Shown piece after piece: positions 40,662 through 49,171 of a stretch of 57,018 nt of DNA. The first letter of the stretch is position 1. Each line of letters starts with the position of its first letter. A program made the position numbers and the translations under genes. The notes beneath the pieces are model-generated. The model saw only the letters and a list, made by a program, of their open reading frames with translations, ran no database searches and had not been told where the DNA came from. This stretch comes from B4-G1 sp964393895 (lineage in GTDB: Bacteria > Chloroflexota > Anaerolineae > B4-G1). The DNA lies in assembly GCA_964393895.1 (NCBI GenBank), contig CAYMWP010000011.1, positions 1 through 57,018 of the forward strand, read 5' to 3'.

Positions 40662-41678
40662 ATGATAAAACGATTGGTCATTCCCTCGATAGTTCTGTTG
40701 ACCCTCGCCTGTAACCTGGGGCAGATCGTCACCACCGTCGCGCCCACCGCTGCCCCATCTCCCGTTCCGGTCCAACCGCCTCCCACTCCCTACGGCGGCT
40801 CGGAAAAACGGTGCGGCGACGGAGCCTGCGACGGGCCGGAGAACGCGACCAATTGCCCCGAGGACTGCCTCGCCGGTGAGGAAGGCGTGCACTGGGTGAC
40901 CAACCCCACTGGCGGCGCGCGACTGTTCGTAAAAGTCATTCATCCCCAGGATTGGAGTGGAGAGCTGCTGCCCACACTGGTACTGGTGCCCGGCGGGTCG
41001 GGGGATAGCGGCGACTTGCTCGATTTGCCCGGGAAAACCAAAGCACTGACCGACGCCGGTTTTGCCATCGTGGTCTTTGACCCCGACGGGCGCGGTCGCA
41101 GCGAGGGCGACGAGAACGACAACGGCTACATCCACCAGGACGGGCTGGCCGAGATCATTCGCTACGTCGCCGGGCTGCCGGGAGTGAACGAGGCACAGAT
41201 CGGCCTGGTCTCTTACTCCTACGGCGTCACTATGGCCGCCGGCGCACTGGCCCGTCACCCCGACCTGCCCGTCCATTTCTTCATTGACTGGGAAGGGCCG
41301 GCCAACCGGAACGACACCGGCGGCTGCGACGACGCCAAGACCGGGCACCTGCAGGGCCATCCGTGTGACGACGAGGAGTTTTGGCGCGAGCGTGAGGCCG
41401 CTGCTTTTGCCCTTCAACTGACGCTGCCATATCAAAGATTGCAGTCGGAGCGAGACCACGCCCAACCGGACAACGAACACGCGCTGTTGATGATCGCCAA
41501 CGCCACCGCCCAGGTGTACGGCGGTCACGGCAAGGCTCCCTGGACCCGGCTGAACGATCTGGACCCCAACACCGTCTACAGCGCGGACGCGCCCCCTCCG
41601 ATGATCCCAGAAGGGGAGGAGCAAAGACCGGAAGCCCTGATCGCTCGCTACGCCAACGAACTCTTGAACCTACCGTGA
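40662..41678 (+). CDS. Secreted alpha/beta-hydrolase lipoprotein with Cys-rich calcium-type motif
   Basis: A 338-residue lipoprotein: signal peptide and lipobox LTLAC, a Pro-Thr spacer, then a cysteine motif CGDGACDGPENATNCPEDC, which is like the short EF-hand or dockerin-like knots found in secreted proteins. The hydrolase domain follows, with LVLVPGGSGDSGD, the nucleophile in VSYSYG (Ser-x-Ser-x-Gly), and a possible histidine in YGGHGKAP. The ATG at 40662 has no strong ribosome binding site and lies five bases after the ATL stop, so coupling is likely. Its substrate is unknown. Confidence 0.85.
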   Translation: MIKRLVIPSIVLLTLACNLGQIVTTVAPTAAPSPVPVQPPPTPYGGSEKRCGDGACDGPENATNCPEDCLAGEEGVHWVTNPTGGARLFVKVIHPQDWSGELLPTLVLVPGGSGDSGDLLDLPGKTKALTDAGFAIVVFDPDGRGRSEGDENDNGYIHQDGLAEIIRYVAGLPGVNEAQIGLVSYSYGVTMAAGALARHPDLPVHFFIDWEGPANRNDTGGCDDAKTGHLQGHPCDDEEFWREREAAAFALQLTLPYQRLQSERDHAQPDNEHALLMIANATAQVYGGHGKAPWTRLNDLDPNTVYSADAPPPMIPEGEEQRPEALIARYANELLNLP

Positions 41679-41685
41679 CCGCCCG

Positions 41686-42219
41686 ATGACCCAATCCAAC
41701 GTACCCGCGCCGCCTGCCCCGCCCAAACTCCTGGCCGATTGCATGTTGGGCCGGCTGGCTAAATGGCTGCGATTGCTCGGTTACGACACCGCCTACGAAA
41801 ATGAGGCCGCCGACCCTCACCTGGCCCGCCGCGCCCGCGCCGAGGGTCGAGTGCTGCTCACCCGCGACCACGAATTGGCAAAGCGCCGCGGTCTGCGCAC
41901 GCTGCTCATCCAATCGGAGGTGCCGGAGGAGCAGGTACGAGAGGTGCAAGATGCCCTCGGCCTGCCGCCCGATCCCGCCCTCTCCCGTTGCTCCGTGTGC
42001 AACGGCGTGCTGGAGGCCGTCACTCCCGATGAAATAGCCGGTCGCGTGCCCCCTTACGTGCTGAGGACCCAGACCGAGTTCCACCGTTGCTCCGGCTGTG
42101 GCAAGGTTTACTGGCCCGGCACCCACTTTCGGGCGATGCGGGCCCATTTCAAAGAGATGCGCCGGCGGGTGGACGAGTTCGACACACGAGACGCGCCTTC
42201 GGCGCAGAGGGCGAGTTAG
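41686..42219 (+). CDS. Mut7-C RNase domain protein with zinc ribbon
   Basis: A 177-residue protein of the Mut7-C family (PIN-like RNase fold): LLADCMLGRLAKWLRLLGYDTAYENE, LLTRDHELAKRRG, and the two CxxC pairs (CSVCNGVL, CSGCGKVYWPGTH) of the C-terminal zinc ribbon. Conserved Asp and Arg are consistent with nuclease or RNA-binding activity. The ATG at 41686 is seven bases after the hydrolase stop, without a strong ribosome binding site, so coupling is probable. Confidence 0.92.
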   Translation: MTQSNVPAPPAPPKLLADCMLGRLAKWLRLLGYDTAYENEAADPHLARRARAEGRVLLTRDHELAKRRGLRTLLIQSEVPEEQVREVQDALGLPPDPALSRCSVCNGVLEAVTPDEIAGRVPPYVLRTQTEFHRCSGCGKVYWPGTHFRAMRAHFKEMRRRVDEFDTRDAPSAQRAS

Positions 42220-42233
42220 AGAGGAGCAACATA

Positions 42234-43430
42234 GTGCAAGCAAATATCGTCACAGACGTAGCGATAGTGGGCGCCGGCCCGGCCGGATCGGTGGCGGCGC
42301 AGAGATTGGCCGCCGCTGGCGTCGAGGTCGTGCTGCTGGAGCAGGCCGCCTTCCCCCGCGACAAAGCCTGCGGTGACGGAGTGAGCGCCGCCGGACTGGC
42401 CGCCCTGGCCCGCACCGGCCTGGGCGAGTGGGCTCGTCAATTCCCCGCACCGGAGGTGTTGCGCCTGACCTCTCCCGATGGACGACCCCTGGACGTGCGT
42501 CCGGAGACGGGAGACGGTCACTGCTACGGACGGACGATCCCCCGGCGCTTGCTCGACGCCCGGCTGGCCCAGGCGGCGGTGGAAACCGGGGCGCGCCTGG
42601 TGGAAGGGACGCGGGTGCGAGGCGTGGAGTGGCCCGACAGAGGCGGGCCTACCGTCGTCGCCGCTGGGCTGAAAGTGAACGCCCAACTGGTCATCCTGGC
42701 CGATGGCAGCAACGCGGCCATAACCCGTCGGCTGGGACTGGTGCAGGAAGAGCCGGAGCTGGTCGCGGTGCGGCAGTATCTCGCGGGCGATACTGGCCCT
42801 TCCCAACGGCTGGAAATACATTTCCAAAGAGACATCATCCCCGGTTATACCTGGCTGTTCCCGATGGGCGATGGGCGCGTCAACGTGGGAACGGGCACTT
42901 TCGTCCGGCGGGTGCGACGGGGAGAAATGTCGCTGCGGGATACGTTGGCCCGCTTCCTGGCCGACCCGGTCATCACCGCTGGCCGACTGGCGCAGGCCGA
43001 GCCTCTCGGCCCGCTACGGGGGCATCCGCTGCGCGCGCGGTTAGGCGACACGCGCACCCACGCCGAGCGGCTGCTGGTCATCGGCGACGCAGCCGGCCTG
43101 GTGAGCCCCCTTTCCGGGGAGGGCATCGCGCCGGCGTTGGAAAGCGGCGAGTTGGCGGCGGCCCACGCGCTGACGGCGCTGGAGAGGGGCGATTTTTCTG
43201 CGCGGGCGCTGGCCTCCTACAGCCGGGCGTTGGAAGCCCGCTACGCAGCCGATCAACGAGCGGCGCGCGTGCTGCGCCTGGCGTTGAACCTGCCCCGCCT
43301 GCTCGACCGTGTCTTTCACAAACTGCGGCAAGAGCGGGAGTTGGCGCTGCTCGTCGGCTACATCGTCATCGGCCACAAATCGCCCCGCCTGGCGCTGCGC
43401 CCGACCACACTGCTGCGGCTGCTGACCTGA
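42234..43430 (+). CDS. Geranylgeranyl reductase-family FAD oxidoreductase
   Basis: A 398-residue flavoprotein of the GGR family, which saturates isoprenoid double bonds. FAD motif VAIVGAGPAGSVAAQRL, ACGDGVSAAGL, PRRLLDARLAQAA, and GDAAGLVSPLSGEGIAPALE are clear. It starts with GTG at 42234 (GAGGAG seven bases upstream), fourteen bases after the Mut7-C stop. In anaerobes such enzymes may act on menaquinone or other isoprenoid lipids; here the exact substrate is unknown. Confidence 0.92.
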   Translation: MQANIVTDVAIVGAGPAGSVAAQRLAAAGVEVVLLEQAAFPRDKACGDGVSAAGLAALARTGLGEWARQFPAPEVLRLTSPDGRPLDVRPETGDGHCYGRTIPRRLLDARLAQAAVETGARLVEGTRVRGVEWPDRGGPTVVAAGLKVNAQLVILADGSNAAITRRLGLVQEEPELVAVRQYLAGDTGPSQRLEIHFQRDIIPGYTWLFPMGDGRVNVGTGTFVRRVRRGEMSLRDTLARFLADPVITAGRLAQAEPLGPLRGHPLRARLGDTRTHAERLLVIGDAAGLVSPLSGEGIAPALESGELAAAHALTALERGDFSARALASYSRALEARYAADQRAARVLRLALNLPRLLDRVFHKLRQERELALLVGYIVIGHKSPRLALRPTTLLRLLT

Positions 43431-43432
43431 CG

Positions 43433-43465
43433 AGGTGCGACGCACTTCTAAAGTGCGCCGCACCT
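43433..43465. repeat. Palindrome between the reductase and small protein genes
   Basis: AGGTGCG-A-CGCACTT (43433-43447) and AAGTGCG-C-CGCACCT (43451-43465) form a stem of 14 pairs with one A-C mismatch and a three-base loop. It follows the GGR-like stop codon closely. There is no T run, so it is a repeat-like hairpin or weak terminator. Confidence 0.6.
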
Positions 43466-43490
43466 AGCCATCCAAACGGAGGTAAACAAA

Positions 43491-43664
43491 ATGCGAGAAC
43501 CCGATATCGTCATCCTGTCCGAAACCGAAAACTTTAGCCTGTGGCAGGCCGAGGAACCGGACGGCGAGACGACCTTTCACCTGGAACTGGGCAGTGTCAC
43601 CGTACACTTTTTCCGCGAGGAGTGGGACGAGTTCCTAGAGTTGGTGAGCGAGGCGGAGGACTAG
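43491..43664 (+). CDS. 57-residue acidic protein of unknown function
   Basis: A small open frame with a strong ribosome binding site (GGAGG eight bases before the ATG) and its stop directly touching the ATG of the DUF3786 gene. The product is acidic and strand-helix-like (VILSETENFSLWQAEE, FHLELGSVTVHFFREEWDEFLELV). I do not recognise a family; the pattern with an edge of aromatic residues suggests a compact alpha/beta partner of the following gene. Coding is supported by spacing and coupling more than by similarity. Confidence 0.75.
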   Translation: MREPDIVILSETENFSLWQAEEPDGETTFHLELGSVTVHFFREEWDEFLELVSEAED

Positions 43665-44312
43665 ATGCTACAACAGGGCAAGCCCACACCTCAACTCGAG
43701 GAGTGGTACGACAAACTGGCCCCGGTGGTGCGAGAAGCACGAGAGACCTTGCGCCAGGTCAAGCCGGGCAAACTGGCGTTGCGCAGTGGCTGCGAGCGGG
43801 ACGCGGAGGGCAACTTTCGCCTGACTTTTTTGTGGCAGGAATATGCCATCTCCGGCGACGACTTTACTGTTCGCTGGGCCGGAAGCGGCGACGAGGCCCC
43901 CTCCTTTTTCCAGAGCCTGATCCTCACCTACCTGGTCACTGCCGACGGTACGACTCCTTCGAGTCGTTGGATCGGCTTCCGTGAGCTGCCGGATGGGATG
44001 TTCTACGTCCAGGCGTTCCAGAGCTATACCGGCGGCCGCCTGGTGCGCGAGTTGGGGGGAGGGATCGAGGCCTTTCGCCGCGCCGCCGAGAAATTAGGCG
44101 GCGAGCCGCTAGAGATCGGTGACGCCGGGTATACTTTTACCGTTCTGCCACGGGTGAGTATGGCGCTGGTATACTGGGAGGGGGACGAAGAATTTCCCTC
44201 TCAAGCGCGGGTGCTGTTCGAGGACACCGCTTCTCACTATATGTGCACCGACGGGCTGGCGATCCTGGGCAGCCAATTAGTGGGGCGATTGCTCAAGGCC
44301 GCGCGTCAATAG
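43665..44312 (+). CDS. DUF3786 domain protein
   Basis: A 215-residue cytoplasmic protein matching DUF3786: LALRSGCERDAEGNFRLTFLWQEYAISGDDF, SFFQSLILTYLVTADGTTPSSRWIGFRELPDGMFYVQAFQSYTGGRLVREL. The family is found in anaerobes, often beside corrinoid or cofactor genes, and has no proven role. The ATG immediately follows the stop of the 57-residue gene, so the two are translationally coupled. It has an AEKLGG repeat region typical of the family's middle part. Confidence 0.88.
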   Translation: MLQQGKPTPQLEEWYDKLAPVVREARETLRQVKPGKLALRSGCERDAEGNFRLTFLWQEYAISGDDFTVRWAGSGDEAPSFFQSLILTYLVTADGTTPSSRWIGFRELPDGMFYVQAFQSYTGGRLVRELGGGIEAFRRAAEKLGGEPLEIGDAGYTFTVLPRVSMALVYWEGDEEFPSQARVLFEDTASHYMCTDGLAILGSQLVGRLLKAARQ

Positions 44313-44345
44313 AGCGTACCTCTCCTGGCTACGAACCCGGGGCGA

Positions 44346-47216
44346 CTATTCTGTGATTTGCACTTCCTCAAGCACGACCCGGTCGCCGATGACGCCACCG
44401 GCATCCACGATCGGCAGCCGATGCAAGTCATTGGGGTCGTACATGCCGACCTCGATGACGTGAGGGCCCGGCGGAGCATCGGGGTTGACTACGATGTCGT
44501 ACTCGTCCACGACTACCTCGCCGGCCATCCACAGCGGAGTGGGATAAGTGCCCCGGACGGGTGGATTGTCCTGCTGTCCTCTGATTTGATCGTCGCCATC
44601 CAGCAGGTGCGTAAAGACGGTATAGCTGGTCTCCATCTCTGCCAGCGCGCGCCAGTAGAGGGTCAGGCGCAGGGTATCGCCTGGCGCGGCCCGCGTACGA
44701 TCCAGATCGTAACCCAGCAACTCAACCTGGTCACTCAGATTGGCCCGTAGGGGGTGCTGAATGGGCGGCGCGATGGTGCGCCGGTCCACCTGCTCGACGT
44801 GAATCGCGATCAGGGAAAGCGGAGCTTTGACCGGGGCGCCGCTATCCCGCTCCCGAACGGTCAGCGTGAGCGTGTACTCGCCGGCGGGCGCGTCGTTGGG
44901 AATGCGCAGTCCGTACCGGTCGAGCAGCAGCGAGCCGGCCGGCCACTGAGGGGTGGGATAGGTATCGTGCACCGGACGGCCCTGCCACAGCGAGATCGCG
45001 TCTCCTTCCTCGACAGGGCGCAGATCCAACGCCAGGTCCAGGTCGGGCAGCGCGCGTGCGGCCCGCCAGTAAAGCCCGACGTAGAGCGTGTCGCCCGGCC
45101 GCAGGGATGTTTGGCCGTGCTGAAAGCCCAGCAGTTCGAGCCCGGCCAAGTCCACGTCCACGGACTGAGGGATGGTCGGCAGTTCGGTGGGCGGCGCGGC
45201 CACCGGCCCCACGGCGACCGGGCCGAGGATAACGGTCGTCCCGGCCACCCTGCCTTGCCCGTCGAGCAGGGGCAGGCGGGCGTCCTGTCCGCGCGAGGCC
45301 AGGCCAACTTCCAGTTCAAAAGCGCCAGGGGGAGCCAGGTCCGGCACGGCGATCTCTAGCCGCTGGATGATCGTCTGTCCGGGTTCCCACTCGGCCGAGG
45401 GATAGTCGAACGGATCTGCACCGCCCCACTGCAACCCCCAGGCGTCGCGCAGGTGAGCGAAGGGGAGAAAATCCGGCGCTTGAGCCGGGGCGAGCACGCG
45501 CCAGTAGAGCGTTACCTTGAGCGATTCTCCAGCAGCGACGGGGGAAAGGTCGTACCCCACGAGCTCGATCTGACTGCCAAAATTGGCATTGGCCGAATGT
45601 TGCGGCGCGATGGCTGGCGCGGTGTGAGCCGGCAGGTCGTAGAGCAGGTAGGCGGTGTCGCCGTCCGGGCCGAGGTAGCGTTCTCGTGTGGCGATCAGCT
45701 CCAATTGCTCCAACAGCGCCGTCTCCGGCAGGGCGGAACGCGGAAAGACGTAAAGCGCGCCCGCGCCCTCTGGCGGCGGAAAGGCCAAGATCCGCGTGCC
45801 GACCAGCCAGCGCACGCGAGCATAGTCGCGCGCCAGGAAGGCCATAGTCGGGTGGCGATAGTGGATCGAGGAGACGAAAATGTCCCGCCCTCGTGCATCG
45901 CGCTGGTTGAGCGCGCGGGCGGCGTCGACCAGGTCGTTGTCGTTTTCATAGTACGGCTGCGGCTGCGTTCCCCAAACCGCGAAATAGTCCCATCCGGTCG
46001 CCGCCCCCTGGCCGCCGAGGAGCAGCACGGCGACGATAGATACAGCGGCGGGGGAGTACAGCCATCGCAGGCGAGCGAAGCGTCGGGCGAGCAGTTGGAG
46101 CGTCGCGCCGATGCCCAGGGCGGGAAAGTAGAAGAGAATGGGCAGCACCCCGATGGAGCGCAAGCTGTGCGGCACCTCTTTGACCCCCAAGATGCTGGGG
46201 ATCAGCAGCAGGGGCACCCAAAGCAACATGGAGGCGCCGACGACGCGATTCGTCGGGCGCGGGCCACGGATGACCTGGTACAGCGCCGCCAGCACACCCA
46301 GGTAGAAAAAGAATCCGAGCACAGGGTCGAATACGGGGCGGCCGACTATGCCAAAGCGGGCCAGTGGATCGCCACGCACGGTAAACATGCCGAAAGCGGA
46401 TTTGATCGAGTACCAGAGCGTCTGCCACACGGTACCCTGGTTCAGTTCGGGGTTGAGCAGCGAGACCTGGCTTATGCGCGTGCCAAAGGCCTCCGGTTGA
46501 CGTATGAAGAAGATGAACAGCGGTGCAGCCACGACCGCCGCAGCGAGGCCAAAAATCAGGATGCGCGCCGCGATTTGGCGCCGCTCTCCCTCGCGGGCCA
46601 ACCATAGGCCCACAACCCACGGGACGAGGGCCAACGGCACGATGCGACTGGCGAGATAGGTGTAGGCCGTCAGGCCACAGAACACGCCTCCCAGCGCCAG
46701 ATGGCGCCATTTGCCGCCGCGCGCTCCCTTCCACCAGAATATCAACGTCAAGGCCTGGGTGAGCGGCTGGCTGATCGCCCTGAATCCGTAGCGGCTGACG
46801 ACGACGTGCCAAAAACTGGCGGCGATCAGCGCCGCCGAGAAGAGGGCCACGCCGTAGCGCATCGTCTCGTCCTGGTCGGCGAACAACTCCCAGGCCAGCC
46901 AAGATGTCAAAGCGACGGTGAGCAGACCTATCACCGCCGACGTAAAGCGCAAGCTCCAGGTGCTGACACCCAGCAGCTTCATCCATCCCGCAGCGAGGTA
47001 AAAGTAGAGCACCTCTTTGCCGGTATAAGAGCGGATAAAGAGCGGAAATGAGCGCCCGGCGGCGATTTCGCCGGACAAGATACCGTTGGCCGCCTCGTCG
47101 TAGTATGGCCCGGGGGGGAGATCCGAGAGGCGATACAGGCGTAGCCAGGCGGCCACGCCCAAGATCAGGAGCAACGGCAGCCACTGCCGCAGTTTGGATG
47201 TCGTTCTTGGACTCAC
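44346..47216 (-). CDS. GT39-like membrane glycosyltransferase with C-terminal beta domains
   Basis: A 956-residue membrane protein. The N-terminal half has about 12 hydrophobic helices of the PMT/ArnT-like family, with the catalytic Asp-Glu in PPGPYYDEAANG in the first outer loop. The C-terminal half (from about residue 560) has two or three repeated beta-sandwich domains (LVGYDLSPVAAGESLKVTLYWRVLA; LLGYDLDRTRAAPGDTLRLTLYWRALA), outside the membrane. Sugar donor is probably a polyprenyl-phosphate sugar. It starts with GTG at 47216, TGAGG five bases upstream. The role in envelope glycosylation is inferred from the fold. Confidence 0.85.
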   Translation of the reverse strand: MSPRTTSKLRQWLPLLLILGVAAWLRLYRLSDLPPGPYYDEAANGILSGEIAAGRSFPLFIRSYTGKEVLYFYLAAGWMKLLGVSTWSLRFTSAVIGLLTVALTSWLAWELFADQDETMRYGVALFSAALIAASFWHVVVSRYGFRAISQPLTQALTLIFWWKGARGGKWRHLALGGVFCGLTAYTYLASRIVPLALVPWVVGLWLAREGERRQIAARILIFGLAAAVVAAPLFIFFIRQPEAFGTRISQVSLLNPELNQGTVWQTLWYSIKSAFGMFTVRGDPLARFGIVGRPVFDPVLGFFFYLGVLAALYQVIRGPRPTNRVVGASMLLWVPLLLIPSILGVKEVPHSLRSIGVLPILFYFPALGIGATLQLLARRFARLRWLYSPAAVSIVAVLLLGGQGAATGWDYFAVWGTQPQPYYENDNDLVDAARALNQRDARGRDIFVSSIHYRHPTMAFLARDYARVRWLVGTRILAFPPPEGAGALYVFPRSALPETALLEQLELIATRERYLGPDGDTAYLLYDLPAHTAPAIAPQHSANANFGSQIELVGYDLSPVAAGESLKVTLYWRVLAPAQAPDFLPFAHLRDAWGLQWGGADPFDYPSAEWEPGQTIIQRLEIAVPDLAPPGAFELEVGLASRGQDARLPLLDGQGRVAGTTVILGPVAVGPVAAPPTELPTIPQSVDVDLAGLELLGFQHGQTSLRPGDTLYVGLYWRAARALPDLDLALDLRPVEEGDAISLWQGRPVHDTYPTPQWPAGSLLLDRYGLRIPNDAPAGEYTLTLTVRERDSGAPVKAPLSLIAIHVEQVDRRTIAPPIQHPLRANLSDQVELLGYDLDRTRAAPGDTLRLTLYWRALAEMETSYTVFTHLLDGDDQIRGQQDNPPVRGTYPTPLWMAGEVVVDEYDIVVNPDAPPGPHVIEVGMYDPNDLHRLPIVDAGGVIGDRVVLEEVQITE

Positions 47217-47304
47217 CGGGGCCTCAGAATTTTGTTCAGGATGGCTGGTAAGAAACCCGCCCTACGCTCGTGTCACGCTCTGCTCGGCCTGGGCGATCAT
47301 ACCA

Positions 47305-47351
47305 AACGCGCAGGAACACGAGAAGCGAAACGCTCTCGTGGCCTGCGCGTT
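47305..47351 (-). terminator. Long hairpin between the SCP2 and GT39-like genes
   Basis: AACGCGCAGG (47305-47314) pairs with CCTGCGCGTT (47342-47351), and CACGAG (47317-47322) pairs with CTCGTG (47335-47340), leaving two unpaired bases (47315-47316) on one side and one (47341) on the other. On the minus strand GTTTGGT follows. It lies downstream of the SCP2 gene in its direction and may end that transcript. Confidence 0.65.
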
Positions 47352-47414
47352 ATCCTAACTTGGTCTGCGAAGCGGGAGAGAACTTGACAGAGCAACCGGC
47401 GATGTGCGCTACCC

Positions 47415-47732
47415 CTACGTCAGGATGCTCTGGAGCCGCATAGCCAGGCTCATATCGCCGCTGATCTTGATCTTGCCTTGCATGAACGCGCTGGTCGCGT
47501 TCAGTTCACCCTGGGTCATGGCGATAAAGTCTTCCTTGCCCATAGAGAGCGTCATGCTGGGTGAATCGGCCGCTCCCTCTCCCACTTTGACCTGGCCGTC
47601 CTTTACCGTCAACGTCCACTCGCCGCCTCCTTCTCCGCTCAATTCAAAGACGATGACGGCGTCCAACCCCTGGACCTTCGATGGGTCCAACTTGGCCATG
47701 TTGGCAAAAACTTGCTCTAGTTCAGTCGCCAT
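47415..47732 (-). CDS. SCP2 sterol-binding-like protein
   Basis: A 105-residue protein of the SCP2 sterol-transfer fold (LDPSKVQGLDAVIVFELSGEGGGEWTLTVKDGQVKVGEG, SMGKEDFIAMTQGELNATSAFMQGKIKISGDMSLAMRLQS). Prokaryotic members bind hydrophobic ligands; the ligand is unknown. The ATG at 47732 has AGGAGG ten bases upstream and lies behind an excellent promoter, so this is probably a single well-expressed gene. Confidence 0.93.
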   Translation of the reverse strand: MATELEQVFANMAKLDPSKVQGLDAVIVFELSGEGGGEWTLTVKDGQVKVGEGAADSPSMTLSMGKEDFIAMTQGELNATSAFMQGKIKISGDMSLAMRLQSILT

Positions 47733-47766
47733 AGATTTTATCCTCCTGTATTTTGATGTGAAACTC

Positions 47767-47795
47767 AGTATACTCCTACTAGCTTTTCTTGTCAA
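47767..47795 (-). promoter_or_regulatory. Consensus promoter of the SCP2 gene
   Basis: TTGACA (47790-47795), exactly 17 bases, TATACT (47767-47772) on the minus strand, 34 bases before the start codon. The -35 box lies 22 bases beyond the CpXC stop. Confidence 0.85.
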
Positions 47796-47817
47796 TTGGG
47801 ACGCCAAGCTCGAGCGT

Positions 47818-49158
47818 TCAGGTGGCCTCTGCTTCCGTTACCAGCTCTTCCACTTTCTCCAGAACCAGCGCGAGACGTTCGGAGATTGTCTCTGCATCTT
47901 TACCCTTCAACTCGACGGCTGCCTCCTTTATGAAGCGCACCAACCCCTCCGTCACCAGGGCGCGATTTTCCTCCAATAGTTCCCCGATTCGCGCTTCATC
48001 CTCAGCAGACATCAATTGGTTGAAGAGTTGAACTTCTGGCGGGAACGTCTCCTCTATCAGGCGCAAAACCAGGCTCCAGATTGCCTGTAGTGCCGCGACG
48101 GCATCCTGCTCACCATCAGTTCGCGCATTTTCCAGATTGGTAGCCAGCACGTTGAAGAAAACCTGGTCCAGTTCTGCAAAGCGACGGCGCGCCAAGGCTT
48201 CGGGATCGTCGCTCAATAACAAGTCGCGCAGGAGCGTGGAACGTTCCTCGTACAGTGCGCGTGTCATTTCGTCGAGCCGGTCCCGAGTGTCCAGTACTTG
48301 CGCGCGTAGCGCGGTCAGTCGTTCCTTCTCGCTGGCCTCAGGGGCCGACTCGATCCGAGATGTGAGAGCCTGGAAGAAAGGATAATCCAACAACGGCCGG
48401 CCGAACGTGATCAACAACTCGCGGGTGCGTTCGTCGGAGGTCTGGACGAGTAATTCCAGCAGCTTCTCGCGGGTTGGCTCGGCGCGCAGTTCTTCCAGCA
48501 TGTCACTCCGGGCCTTTGCTATCCGCCCCTCGCTGCTCAACTCTAGGAGCTTGGCGCGCAGCGCCAAGATTTTTTGCACGGCGACCGCCTGCCCGCTGGC
48601 TTGCGCCATTTCCACGTTCATGGTCAGGATTGCAAAGAACTCGGGGTCAATAATGGCGTCGTTCTCCACGATCATTGCTTCCAACGCCTCGCCGGAGACA
48701 GCGTCGAGCATGCGCTGCAAGAGTTCCGCTTTGGTTTTTTGCTCTTCGATCATCTCCGGGGTGACACCGTCCGCCTCGAGAATCTTGTTTGTCAGGTTCT
48801 CCAGCGTGAGGAAAACCTGGGGTTGCAACAGGTAAGCCTTGCGTTCCTCGGGCGGCAAATTGTCCATCACCGCGCTAGTCAATTTGCCGATGGCTTGTTG
48901 GCGCTCGATGTCGGTGCGTCCGGCCTCCATCGGCATATAAATCAATGCCAGTTCCTTGTTGGGGTCGTGATATAGGAATGGCAGGCCGAGCCCCCCACCC
49001 GCCCTGCACTGGGGACAGATGGCTAAATTGACCAGGCCGTTGAGCACCCGCATCTTGGCATCGGGGTCAGTTCCGACGTCCAGGATTTGTTCCACCGGTG
49101 TCTGGAACTGGTTGTTACAATTGGGACAAGTTACACGTGCAAGCATTGCTTGAGGCAT
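47818..49158 (-). CDS. CpXC domain protein
   Basis: A 446-residue cytoplasmic protein with the CpXC zinc-binding N-terminus (VTCPNCNNQFQTPVEQ, LAICPQCRAGGGLGLPFLYHDP) and then a long helical region rich in Leu, Glu and Arg. Function unknown; the family is found in many bacteria. It has GGAA upstream of the ATG and starts 13 bases after the histidine kinase stop, so both are probably co-transcribed. Confidence 0.85.
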   Translation of the reverse strand: MPQAMLARVTCPNCNNQFQTPVEQILDVGTDPDAKMRVLNGLVNLAICPQCRAGGGLGLPFLYHDPNKELALIYMPMEAGRTDIERQQAIGKLTSAVMDNLPPEERKAYLLQPQVFLTLENLTNKILEADGVTPEMIEEQKTKAELLQRMLDAVSGEALEAMIVENDAIIDPEFFAILTMNVEMAQASGQAVAVQKILALRAKLLELSSEGRIAKARSDMLEELRAEPTREKLLELLVQTSDERTRELLITFGRPLLDYPFFQALTSRIESAPEASEKERLTALRAQVLDTRDRLDEMTRALYEERSTLLRDLLLSDDPEALARRRFAELDQVFFNVLATNLENARTDGEQDAVAALQAIWSLVLRLIEETFPPEVQLFNQLMSAEDEARIGELLEENRALVTEGLVRFIKEAAVELKGKDAETISERLALVLEKVEELVTEAEAT

Positions 49159-49171
49159 AGTTGAATTCCTT

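Noticed and set aside
47217..47414. Possible tRNA-like hairpin in front of the GT39-like gene
   Set aside because: The long stem fits a terminator and lacks the tRNA cloverleaf (no GTTC loop and no acceptor end).
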